Origin: Acidobacteriota bacterium
Lineage (GTDB): Bacteria > Acidobacteriota > Terriglobia > Acidiferrales > UBA7541
Assembly: GCA_003224055.1 (NCBI GenBank)
Contig: QHYE01000059.1
Span: 1-64,000, forward strand
Direction of reading: 5' to 3'
Length of the DNA stretch: 64,000 nt
Part shown: positions 8,865 through 16,520 of the stretch, piece after piece
Position numbering within the stretch: position 1 is the first letter of the stretch
Layout of the letters: the number at the start of each line of letters is the position of its first letter
Translations under genes and position numbers: made by a program
Notes under the pieces: generated by a model
What the model saw: only the letters and a program-made list of their open reading frames with translations
What the model was told of the DNA's origin: nothing
Databases searched by the model: none

Positions 8865-10121
8865 ATGGCAACGCGCATGAGGAACGAAGTCGTTTCGGCT
8901 GCCCTTGAGGCATGCCCCGCGGAATCGCGTGACTGCTTGCAAGCAGCGATGGGGGGGGCGGAGCTAAGCTTCGAACAAGGGCTCCTGCTGGCCACTGCGG
9001 AAGGCGCAGCTTTGGAAGCCTTGCTGGCCGTCGCGGATCAATTGCGCCGAGAGGCCGTCGGCGATGCGATCACCTACGTCGTCAATCGCAACATTAATTT
9101 CACGAATGTATGTTTCGTGGGCTGCAGTTTTTGCGGGTTTGGCCGCGGCCCCAGCGCTGCCGATGCCTATTCACTTTCGTTCGAAGAAGTGGTGCGGCGG
9201 GCGCGCGAAGCCTGGGATCGCGGCGCCACGGAAGTCTGCATCCAAGGCGGATTGCCGCGAGACCTTGACGGCTTTTTCTATCGCGACCTCTTGCGGGCCG
9301 TCAAGCGCGCGATTCCTGAGATGCACGTGCACGCGTTCTCTCCCATGGAGATAAACTACGGCGTGTTGAAGACCGGGATGCCGCTTCGCGAATATCTGCA
9401 AATGATGAAAGACGAGGGCCTGGGAAGCATCCCCGGAACCGCCGCCGAAATTCTGGACGATCGCGTGAGGCAAGAACTAAGTCCCAACAAACTGCCCGCG
9501 GGTCGCTGGGTCGAGATCATCACCGCCGCGCATGAGCTCGGCATTCCCACTACTTCCACGATGATGTACGGCCACGTCGAAGAGCCCGCCGATTGGGTGC
9601 GTCATATTCTTCTTCTGCGAGCGATCCAGAAGCGCACCGGCGGCTTCACGGAATTTGTGCCGCTCGGCTTCATCCATGAAAATACTCGTCTGTACCGTCA
9701 CGGCGGAGCGCGGCCCGGCGCCAAGCGAGAAGAACATTTGCGGGTCCACGCGCTCGCTCGAGTACTGCTCCACGGCGCGATCAAGAATCTGCAAGTCTCC
9801 TGGGTTAAGTTGGGATTCGAAACGTCGCTCGCGTGCTTGCAAGCAGGCGCCAACGATTTCAGCGGAACGTTGATGGAAGAAAGCATTTCGAAAGCCGCCG
9901 GGGCGACGTTCGGCGAGTTCGTCTCGCCGGAAGAATTTCGCGCAGAGATTCGCTCGATCGGCCGCGTCCCGGCGGAACGCACAACTACCTATAAAATCAG
10001 CCGAATGTTCGATGTGAGCGAAGAAGTCAAAACGGCGAATTTCGCGCAGAGATTCGCTCGATCGGCCGCGTCCCGGCGGAACGCACAACTACCTATAAAA
10101 TCAGCCGAATGTTCGATGTGA
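8865..10121 (+). CDS. cofH: FO synthase subunit 2 (F420 biosynthesis), C-terminus altered by tandem duplication
   Basis: A radical SAM enzyme that joins the tyrosine-derived side chain to 5-amino-6-ribitylaminouracil on the way to the deazaflavin FO. The cluster motif is CFVGCSFC (CxxxCxxC), followed by the family segments GATEVCIQGGLPRDLDG, HAFSPMEI, GLGSIPGTAAEIL and LGFIHENT. About 418 residues from ATG 8865; starts at 8772 and 8877 are also possible and none has a well-placed Shine-Dalgarno sequence. The last 27 residues (from NFAQRF) are not native: a 104-bp tandem duplication at 9933-10140 shifts the frame. Without it the protein would end with DARLPTLGAQHHAAYTEGDY at 10203, next to cofC. 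All catalytic parts precede the shift. Confidence 0.92.
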   Translation: MATRMRNEVVSAALEACPAESRDCLQAAMGGAELSFEQGLLLATAEGAALEALLAVADQLRREAVGDAITYVVNRNINFTNVCFVGCSFCGFGRGPSAADAYSLSFEEVVRRAREAWDRGATEVCIQGGLPRDLDGFFYRDLLRAVKRAIPEMHVHAFSPMEINYGVLKTGMPLREYLQMMKDEGLGSIPGTAAEILDDRVRQELSPNKLPAGRWVEIITAAHELGIPTTSTMMYGHVEEPADWVRHILLLRAIQKRTGGFTEFVPLGFIHENTRLYRHGGARPGAKREEHLRVHALARVLLHGAIKNLQVSWVKLGFETSLACLQAGANDFSGTLMEESISKAAGATFGEFVSPEEFRAEIRSIGRVPAERTTTYKISRMFDVSEEVKTANFAQRFARSAASRRNAQLPIKSAECSM

Positions 10122-10140
10122 GCGAAGAAGTCAAAACGGC
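9933..10140. repeat. Perfect 104-bp tandem duplication at the cofH 3' end
   Basis: Two identical head-to-tail copies, 9933-10036 and 10037-10140, each beginning GAATTTCGCGCAGAG and ending GTCAAAACGGC. Because 104 is not a multiple of three, the second copy is read out of frame and cofH stops early at 10121. The absence of any mismatch means either a very recent event or an assembly artefact. Confidence 0.97.
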
Positions 10141-10213
10141 GGACGCGCGGCTACCCACGCTGGGCGCGCAACATCACGCCGCCTACACCGAAGGCGATTA
10201 CTGAGCAATTCCG

Positions 10214-10906
10214 ATGCGCGCACTCCTCCTTCCCATCAAGGATTTGACCAACGCCAAGAAACGGCTCATCGGCGTGTTGACGCCCGGGGAACGCTTCGGC
10301 TTGACCCAGGCGATGTTGGCGGACACGATGCGCGCCGTGCGAGGCGTGCGCCGGGCAGACAAAATCTTCGTCGTGACCAATTACCTGCCGGCACTCCGCG
10401 TGGCCATGGAAAACAGCTGGGAAACTCTGCCTGAAGAGCGCCAGATCTCTGAAAGCGATTCCGTGGATACCGCTTCCAGGATTTGCGAAGCAGGGGGAGT
10501 ACGCGCTGTGCTTCGCGTTCCGCTGGATCTTCCGCTGATCCAACCCGATGACATCGACGATCTTCTTGCCCTGGAATTCGAATCGCCTGCTCTGGTCATC
10601 GTGCCCTCAAGGGATGGCACGGGAACAAACGCCATCCTGCGTACGCCGCCGACGCTCTTTCCTTCGCATTTTGGAAATGGCAGCTTTGCGAAGCATCTCG
10701 CCGAAGCAGGCAAAGCCGGCGCGCGCATGATGGTGCGCCGCAACGCCCGCCTGGAGATGGACGTAGACGACGAGTCCGATCTGCGCGCCTTGCTGGAGCT
10801 CAATTTGGGCGCGACGGAGACGGCGCGTTGGCTCGACCAGAGCGGTGTCGCCGCCAGACTTCGTTCGAACGCGGAAACAGTCAACAAAATGGCTGCAAGA
10901 ACCTGA
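10214..10906 (+). CDS. cofC: 2-phospho-L-lactate (or phosphoenolpyruvate) guanylyltransferase, F420 biosynthesis
   Basis: 230 residues, a NTP-transferase fold protein of the CofC/FbiD family. The N-terminal MRALLLPIKDLTNAKKRL holds the KxxxxAKxRL nucleotide-binding motif. The central VLRVPLDLPLIQPDDIDDLL is the conserved D(L/C)PL segment, and SRDGTGTNAILRTPP is the GTNAL-type substrate loop. It activates the phospho-acid with GTP before transfer to FO. It follows cofH by 10 bp from the native cofH stop position (10203), which supports a joint F420 operon. Confidence 0.92.
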   Translation: MRALLLPIKDLTNAKKRLIGVLTPGERFGLTQAMLADTMRAVRGVRRADKIFVVTNYLPALRVAMENSWETLPEERQISESDSVDTASRICEAGGVRAVLRVPLDLPLIQPDDIDDLLALEFESPALVIVPSRDGTGTNAILRTPPTLFPSHFGNGSFAKHLAEAGKAGARMMVRRNARLEMDVDDESDLRALLELNLGATETARWLDQSGVAARLRSNAETVNKMAART

Positions 10907-10920
10907 CGAATGGAAGCGCG

Positions 10921-11598
10921 ATGAAGCAAAAAGTTTATCCAAGTCTCGATGCAGCCGTAGCCGATGTTCCCGATGGCGCGCGAATCATGTTCGGCGGATT
11001 CGGCGGCGCGGGCTTCCCGAACAATCTGATTCAGGCACTCGCGCGCAAAGGGACAAAAAACATCACGGCGATCAGCAACAATTGCGGCACGCGCGAGGGC
11101 GAACTGGGCTTGATGTTCAAAAACAATCAAGTCAAGCATGTCATCGCGTCATTTCCCGGGCCGCATGCCAATCATTTTCAGGACCGCTACGCCGCGAAAG
11201 AAGTGACGCTGGAACTTGTTCCTCAGGGAATCCTCTGCGAACGCATGCGCGCCGCGGCCGCCGGCCTGACTGGTTTTTACACTACCGTTGGCGTCGGCAC
11301 CGAAGTTGCCGGAGGAAAAGAAGAGCGCGTGATCGGGGGAGATCGCTGCATCCTGGAAATGCCCATCCACGCGGACTACGCGTTCATCAAGGCGCAGAAA
11401 GCTGATGAGCTGGGCAACTTGACGTATCGCCTCGCGGCCAGAAACTTCAATCCCATCATGGCCATGGCTGCGAAAACCACCATCGTGGAAGCGGAAGAAA
11501 TTGTTCCGGTGGGCTCGATCGATCCGGAAAATGTGATTACGCCCGCGATTTTCGTGCACCGCATCGTGCAGGCGAAAGGACTCCGTTATGCCGGGTGA
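10921..11598 (+). CDS. 3-oxoacid CoA-transferase, subunit A
   Basis: 225 residues of the class I CoA-transferase alpha subunit (ScoA/AtoD/CatI/PcaI type). Visible family segments are GARIMFGGFGGAGFPNNLIQAL, SNNCGTREGELGLMF and ERMRAAAAGLTGFYT. It moves CoA between an acyl-CoA such as succinyl-CoA and a 3-oxoacid; the exact substrate cannot be read from sequence. ATG 10921 was chosen because the upstream in-frame extension overlaps cofC. Its end overlaps subunit B by 11 bp. Confidence 0.9.
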   Translation: MKQKVYPSLDAAVADVPDGARIMFGGFGGAGFPNNLIQALARKGTKNITAISNNCGTREGELGLMFKNNQVKHVIASFPGPHANHFQDRYAAKEVTLELVPQGILCERMRAAAAGLTGFYTTVGVGTEVAGGKEERVIGGDRCILEMPIHADYAFIKAQKADELGNLTYRLAARNFNPIMAMAAKTTIVEAEEIVPVGSIDPENVITPAIFVHRIVQAKGLRYAG

Positions 11599-12292
11599 CG
11601 CCAGCCAGGAAAAACCTGTGGCGGCAAAACCGCGGCTCACACGCGAGCAAATCGCGCAGCGGGCCGCGCGGGAATTGACGGACGGGGCCTACGTCAATCT
11701 CGGCTGGGGAATCCCCAATCTCATCGCGGAGTATTTGCCGAAGGGCATCACTGTCCATTTTCACAGCGAAAATGGAATTCTCGGCATGGGCCCGCGCGCC
11801 AAACCAGGCCAGGAAGATTTCGATCAGGTAGACGCGATGAAAGTCCCCGTGACCCTGATTCCCGGCGCATCTTTCTTTCATCAGGCCGACGCGCATCTCA
11901 TGACCCGCGGCGGTCATCTCGACGTCGCCGTGCTCGGCGGTTTTCAAGTTTCGGAGAAGGGCGACCTGGCCAATTGGAAAATTCCCGGCGCAAAAGGCTC
12001 CGGCGGCATCGGCGGAGCGATGGACATCGCCGCCGGCGCCAAGACCCTGATCGTCTGTATGGAACACACCACGAAAGACGGCGCGCCCAAAATCGTGAAG
12101 CAGTGCACCTATCCGCTTACCGGGCTCGCGTGCGTGGACGTTATCGTGACCGATCTCGCCGTCATTGACGTGAAGCCCGAGGGCTTGGTCCTCCGGGAAG
12201 TCGCACCCGGATGGACCGCGGAGGAAGTTCAAAAAGCTACCGGCGCGCCGCTAATCGCCAAGAGCCGCGTGGCGGAAATAACCTTTGTTTGA
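11588..12292 (+). CDS. 3-oxoacid CoA-transferase, subunit B
   Basis: 234 residues, the beta subunit partner of the preceding gene. The catalytic Glu that carries the CoA thioester is in SENGILGMGP (about residue 60). GWGIPNLIAEYLP and DVAVLGGFQVSEKGDLANWKIPG are typical ScoB/AtoA segments. Its start overlaps subunit A. A 1:1 heteromeric cytoplasmic enzyme for ketone-body, acetoacetate or 3-oxoadipate metabolism is expected. The neighbouring F420 genes may simply share a transcript. Confidence 0.92.
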   Translation: MPGDASQEKPVAAKPRLTREQIAQRAARELTDGAYVNLGWGIPNLIAEYLPKGITVHFHSENGILGMGPRAKPGQEDFDQVDAMKVPVTLIPGASFFHQADAHLMTRGGHLDVAVLGGFQVSEKGDLANWKIPGAKGSGGIGGAMDIAAGAKTLIVCMEHTTKDGAPKIVKQCTYPLTGLACVDVIVTDLAVIDVKPEGLVLREVAPGWTAEEVQKATGAPLIAKSRVAEITFV

Positions 12293-12311
12293 TCTTGCAA
12301 GGAGGAACGAG

Positions 12312-12710
12312 ATGAGCCAGGCCATACCGGAAACACACAAAGATCTGCTGGAGAAGCCCGCCTTCGGAAATCTGGGGACGCTAATGAAGGATGGCAGCCC
12401 GCAAGTCACGCCCGTCTGGGTGGACTACGACGGGAAATTCGTGCGCGTTAATTCCGCAAAGGGTCGCGTGAAAGACAAGAACATGCGCCGCGATCCGCGT
12501 GTTTCCGTCTCGTTGCAGGATCCCGCGAACCCCTATCGTTACCTGGAAATCCGCGGAAAAGTGGTGGAAGTAACCGAGAACGGCGCGGACGATCACATTA
12601 ACAAGCTCTCCAAAAAATATCTCGGAAATCCCGTGTATCCCTTCCGGAAGCCGGGCGAAGTCCGCGTAATATACAAGATCGAGCCGGAAAAAGTCAGCTC
12701 CATGGGATAG
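12312..12710 (+). CDS. PPOX-class (possibly F420-dependent) oxidoreductase
   Basis: 132 residues, a split beta-barrel of the pyridoxamine-5'-phosphate-oxidase-like superfamily. The N-terminal FGNLGTLMKDGSPQVTPVWVDYDG and central INSAKGRVKDKNMRRDPRVSVS-like region (VNSAKGRVKDKNM) match the Rv1155-type subgroup that uses F420 or flavin. The location behind cofH and cofC favours F420, but this is inference. A strong GGAGG lies 6 nt before ATG 12312. It ends the plus-strand run and is convergent with a minus-strand gene only 12 bp away. Confidence 0.82.
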   Translation: MSQAIPETHKDLLEKPAFGNLGTLMKDGSPQVTPVWVDYDGKFVRVNSAKGRVKDKNMRRDPRVSVSLQDPANPYRYLEIRGKVVEVTENGADDHINKLSKKYLGNPVYPFRKPGEVRVIYKIEPEKVSSMG

Positions 12711-12722
12711 TCAGGGCTGCAT

Positions 12723-13382
12723 CTACAATCGTGCCGCCACTCGTGCAGCCGTGCGCCCGTCCGCCGTGCGGATCATCAGCACAACACGATCCGTCAGCGG
12801 CGCGTCTGCGCTGGGAATCGTGAATTCCAGAAACCACCGGTAGCGTTTTGCCAAATCCTCTTTGATCTCCGTGTTGTAGGGCTCGATGGGCTCGGCTCTT
12901 GCCGTTCCTTGCTTGAGATTTTCGATGTGCCGCAGCTCCAGATTGCGCTTCCAGTAGAACGAGAAACGCAGCGTGCGCATCATCTCTTTCGTCAAATACC
13001 GGCGCGGGCCGGGCTTTTCCAACTGGCCGGGACACGGAAAATCGAACATCACCAGCGAAATGGTAAGCTCCTCGGGAAACTCTGTCACAACCTCCCGTCC
13101 GCGCTGGTAATGCGTTCCATGCTCGTCATCGATGCGTTTGAGTCCGTCGAAAAAGTGCGGCGCGGTGACTCGCCCGGAAACGCGAAAGCACGTGATTTCC
13201 GATAGGCTGCCGTCTGTCTCAAAAAAGACCCCGCCGTCGAAATTCATCACGTCTTTCCGGACGGGCTTTTCTTTTTTTCCCGGTTTTTGCCGTTCCTGAT
13301 TCGCGGTTGCGTCGGGAACCAGCATCAGAAGCGCGAATAGAACGGCGGAAACAGCTGTTTGCAAGAAGCGGCCCATTCCCAT
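12723..13382 (-). CDS. Exported protein of unknown function
   Basis: 219 residues from ATG 13382. A signal peptide spans residues 1-28 (FLQTAVSAVLFALLMLVPDATA), followed by a Lys-rich stretch (QKPGKKEKPVRK). I recognise no domain. The body has features of an immunoglobulin-like or outer-surface protein, with alternating hydrophobics (ELTISLVMFDFPCPG, RYRWFLEFTIPSADAP, DRVVLMIRTAD) and two lone cysteines. The upstream in-frame extension to 13577 has no Shine-Dalgarno sequence and lacks a signal peptide at its start, so it was rejected. It lies 13 bp behind the metallo-beta-lactamase gene on the same strand and is probably co-transcribed. Confidence 0.65.
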   Translation of the reverse strand: MGMGRFLQTAVSAVLFALLMLVPDATANQERQKPGKKEKPVRKDVMNFDGGVFFETDGSLSEITCFRVSGRVTAPHFFDGLKRIDDEHGTHYQRGREVVTEFPEELTISLVMFDFPCPGQLEKPGPRRYLTKEMMRTLRFSFYWKRNLELRHIENLKQGTARAEPIEPYNTEIKEDLAKRYRWFLEFTIPSADAPLTDRVVLMIRTADGRTAARVAARL

Positions 13383-13395
13383 CTTTCTGAGGGTT

Positions 13396-14343
13396 TCAGT
13401 GTACTCCCGCCGCTTCTGCCTTGAGCAGAAACGTGATGCCGTCCGTTGTATACAAAGTTTTCCCGCCATCGCCTTTATGCGGCGGCACTTTCCCCGCGCG
13501 AACGGTTTGAATTGCGGTAACAAGCTTTGGGAGAACATCGGGATTCGCGACCGGAACGTTATGTGCGCCAAGCACAAGCTTCAGCTGCGGCGCCAGCATC
13601 GCCAGCTTCTTTACTGACGACTCGTACGCATCGAGATCCGTTTCCGGCCGAAAGAGCCAGATCGGAGCGGGATAATACGTGTCGCCTGTGAACAGCAACC
13701 CATTTTCCCGGTCGAGCAGCGCGATGGCGTCCGGTGTGTGACCCGGCACGGAAAGAATTTCCAGCGTACGTCCGCCGAGATTGATTTTGAAGCCATCGCC
13801 AATCGTTCTCGAAATCTTCCACGGTTTTGTGGCGTACGTCCTGGCCTCGAATCCCTTGGGCAAATTGCCGCAAATCTGATCCGGCGTGATTTCCGCCTGC
13901 GCGTCTTCGCGCGAGCCTCGCGCATTGGTGCGCGTGAACTCGGTATCCATCCCGTAGACGAAAGTGAACTGCCAGTTGCCTCCGACGTGGTCGTTGTGCG
14001 TATGAGAATTCACGACGACGACCGGGCGCGAAGTCAACTGCGTGGTCACTCTATGAATGTTGGCGATACCCATTCCGGTGTCGAAGAGAACCGCTTGTTT
14101 ATGGCCGACAATGAGATAGGAGATAACTTCCTCCGCTTGATGCGGTTCGTAAATTGCAAATACGCCCGGCGCGGCCTTGTACACCTCAAACCACGGATCG
14201 CTCTCGAGAACGCGCTGCAGCGCCTTGTACTCCGGCCGCGGAAGCGCCCGGCACCACTCCGGAGTGCTGCTGCTTTGAGCCGCCAACGAGAGCGGCGCGA
14301 GGCAGGCCAGGAATAGCGACACCAGTGCTTTGCCAAAATGCAC
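13396..14343 (-). CDS. Secreted metallo-beta-lactamase-fold hydrolase
   Basis: 315 residues. The GTG start at 14343 has an excellent GGAGGGAAC in front and opens a signal peptide (HFGKALVSLFLACLAPLSLAAQ). The metal motif HTHNDH (HxHxDH) is near residue 134, and FDTGMG, GHTPD and a late LGAHN supply the remaining ligands of the fold. The substrate is unknown; members include lactonases, glyoxalase II-like enzymes and beta-lactamases. The longer ORF to 14622 is unlikely because the extension is out of character and precedes the signal peptide. Confidence 0.85.
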   Translation of the reverse strand: MHFGKALVSLFLACLAPLSLAAQSSSTPEWCRALPRPEYKALQRVLESDPWFEVYKAAPGVFAIYEPHQAEEVISYLIVGHKQAVLFDTGMGIANIHRVTTQLTSRPVVVVNSHTHNDHVGGNWQFTFVYGMDTEFTRTNARGSREDAQAEITPDQICGNLPKGFEARTYATKPWKISRTIGDGFKINLGGRTLEILSVPGHTPDAIALLDRENGLLFTGDTYYPAPIWLFRPETDLDAYESSVKKLAMLAPQLKLVLGAHNVPVANPDVLPKLVTAIQTVRAGKVPPHKGDGGKTLYTTDGITFLLKAEAAGVH

Positions 14344-14449
14344 GGTTCCCTCCGAGTTTTGCGTTAGCTTCTGGAGCCGGGGGCACCATGTTATAGCCGC
14401 AAGTGGCGGCGAGCAAATGGCGGAAGGAAATTGCGAACAGGTTTCGGGG

Positions 14450-16048
14450 CTATTTGCCGTACTTTTCGTAGAACTTGTTGGTGAACAGCTCGTCCGGATC
14501 GTAAATGCGCTTGGTCGCAAAAAATTCATCCACGCGCCGGTACGCTTTGCGAAGCTGTTCCTTCGAATAGAAAAGCTGGTAGGGAAGATAGTAAGTGCCG
14601 TCGAGCCCGAGCGCGAGATCAATCAGGTCGGTCGTCGTCTTCTGCAAAATCCGGCCCTCGCGCTCGTTGAATTTCTGATTGAAGTACAGCACGTAGGCAA
14701 ACATGTCCTGCTTCGCGTAATTCAGCGTGGTGATGTCGTCTTTGCGCACGATTCGAATCGTCACGTTGATGAGATTCGCGCCATTGCCCTTCACGACGCT
14801 TCGCAAGCCGTCCACGAACTGCGGCATCTTGTCGTGCGGAACGAAATATTCCTGCAGGATGTCGGTGTCCCGCAGCCGGTTGTTCAAATAATCCATCGAA
14901 TCGTACATTTCCTGGTTGCGCGAGACCAGGCAGCCCTCTTCCCGGCTCATCGCTTCGTTGCGCGAAAGGCAGTTGTGCAGCCGCGGCTCTCCATATTTTT
15001 CCATCGTCCAGCGGAAGCGCCGCCCGGTGTCGCCGGTTTTCGAGAAATTGATGATGAACCGATCAAGCCACACGTAGCGCGGCAGCTTCAGCGGAACCAA
15101 CGGAACATCTGTGTGCGTTTTTTCATACGTGTGAATCGCGGTTTCCGCCAGGAACGTGGAAGGTGACATCGAAAGCCGCCCGTACGCCAGCCCGATATTC
15201 GGGTTTCCTTCGACGTTTTTCTCGTAATAGCTCGCAAAATCTTTGTAATCCATGTAGTGCGTCTTCCAGAGGTACATCTCGTTGTCCACCACGTCCAGGT
15301 CCACGTCGAGAATAATCCCCATCAATCCATAGCCGCCGAGCGCATGATGAAAAAGCTCGGCATTTTCCGTTGGGCTGCATTGCTTGATGTCGCCGTTGCT
15401 TAGCAGGATGCGGAACGAACGCACTGTCGGCGCAACTTGTCCCGGATTGTGCGCGATGCCGTGCGCGTTGACGCTCAGCGTCCCGCCTACCGTGAAAATG
15501 TTGATGGACTGCATTGCTTTTACCGAGAGTCCCTGCGGATCGAGAAAAAGCTGCAACTGTTTCCACGTGGCGCCAGTTTGCACATTGAGAATTTTGTGCT
15601 CTTTGTCCAGGCGGACCTGATGGAATCCGCGCATATCCAGCACGAGTCCGTCCTTCGCGAAAGTGTGCCCGCCCATGCTGTGCCGCGAACCGGCTGCGGT
15701 CACCTTCAATTTGTGATCCCGCGCAAATTGCAAGGCGTTCTGAATATCCTGCACGGTCGCGACTTTGACGATGCCGTAGACCGCGGTCTTGTTCAGGTAG
15801 CTGGCGTCATTGATGTAGCCGCCCACCTGTTCGAACGGCACCTGAGCCGTGGGAGGAGCTTGCAGGACCAGCGTGGTCGGCTTGGTTTGATCGGCATTCG
15901 GCGGATAAACGAAGTCGGATTCTTTATCTTTCGCGGGAGCAACGGAGTAATCGAAGAATTTTTTCGCGGCCACGACCAGCAGCGAAGCCACCAGCAGCAG
16001 CGCGATCAGCCAGCGTCTTCTGCGGGAAGGAAGAGTTTTGTTTTGCAT
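14450..16048 (-). CDS. Membrane-anchored FAD-linked oxidase (PCMH type, aldonolactone/alditol oxidase-like)
   Basis: 532 residues. An N-terminal signal anchor (residues 12-30, WLIALLLVASLLVVAA) is preceded by a Arg/Lys cluster. From about residue 85 an FAD-binding type 2 domain follows: VYGIVKVATVQDIQNALQFA, then AAGSRHSMGGHTFAKDG (pyrophosphate/flavin loop with the His that is often 8-alpha-linked), and later INIFTVGGTLSVNAHG. The C-terminal half resembles the substrate cap of L-gulonolactone or D-arabinonolactone oxidases. The domain should face the periplasm. It is divergent from two unknown membrane proteins that may work with it. Confidence 0.85.
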   Translation of the reverse strand: MQNKTLPSRRRRWLIALLLVASLLVVAAKKFFDYSVAPAKDKESDFVYPPNADQTKPTTLVLQAPPTAQVPFEQVGGYINDASYLNKTAVYGIVKVATVQDIQNALQFARDHKLKVTAAGSRHSMGGHTFAKDGLVLDMRGFHQVRLDKEHKILNVQTGATWKQLQLFLDPQGLSVKAMQSINIFTVGGTLSVNAHGIAHNPGQVAPTVRSFRILLSNGDIKQCSPTENAELFHHALGGYGLMGIILDVDLDVVDNEMYLWKTHYMDYKDFASYYEKNVEGNPNIGLAYGRLSMSPSTFLAETAIHTYEKTHTDVPLVPLKLPRYVWLDRFIINFSKTGDTGRRFRWTMEKYGEPRLHNCLSRNEAMSREEGCLVSRNQEMYDSMDYLNNRLRDTDILQEYFVPHDKMPQFVDGLRSVVKGNGANLINVTIRIVRKDDITTLNYAKQDMFAYVLYFNQKFNEREGRILQKTTTDLIDLALGLDGTYYLPYQLFYSKEQLRKAYRRVDEFFATKRIYDPDELFTNKFYEKYGK

Positions 16049-16123
16049 GTTTCCGCCGAAGCGGTTGCTTTCCCGGCAAGTATAGAGTAACTATGCTCTG
16101 TCTTAATTGCCCGAGAGCTTACT

Positions 16124-16513
16124 ATGCCTAAACAAATAGCAACAATTCAAAAGTGTGCCTGGGGATTTGCTGCGCTCTTTCTCGGTGTCTACTTGCTGGA
16201 CTACGTTCCCGGAATCATGGATGCGAACGGCCTGATGTTTGGCTTGTTCCACATGACGCGGATCGTGGACCTCGGGCACCTCGGTGCTGGAGCGCTCGGC
16301 GTGATCGGCGCGCTCACTTCGGCGCGCGGCGCGCGAATCTATTTTTACGTCTTGGGAACCTGGTATTTGATCGATGTGGCCGTCTATTTCTACACCCACC
16401 TGCATCAAATCTCTTTGAAGACCAATATTCTCGTCAACCTGCCGCACATCCTCATTTTCATCGCGGCCTTCTTGATCGCCGCCAAGGTGAGCCGCAACCC
16501 TGCGGAGGCCTGA
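16124..16513 (+). CDS. Four-helix membrane protein, DUF4383-like
   Basis: 129 residues with four hydrophobic segments (about 10-28, 45-65, 72-92, 100-122) and little else. A HLGAGALGVIGAL segment in helix 2 and a NLPHILIFIAAFLIA segment in helix 4 resemble the small DUF4383-type protein encoded at 58935-59306. Function unknown. It precedes the next gene by 7 bp, so the two are very likely one operon, divergent from the FAD-linked oxidase with a 75-bp shared promoter region. Confidence 0.7.
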   Translation: MPKQIATIQKCAWGFAALFLGVYLLDYVPGIMDANGLMFGLFHMTRIVDLGHLGAGALGVIGALTSARGARIYFYVLGTWYLIDVAVYFYTHLHQISLKTNILVNLPHILIFIAAFLIAAKVSRNPAEA

Positions 16514-16520
16514 GCCCACA

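Noticed and set aside
10122-10203. A separate small gene after the cofH stop
   Set aside because: This is the displaced native 3' end of cofH in its original frame, left behind by the 104-bp duplication.
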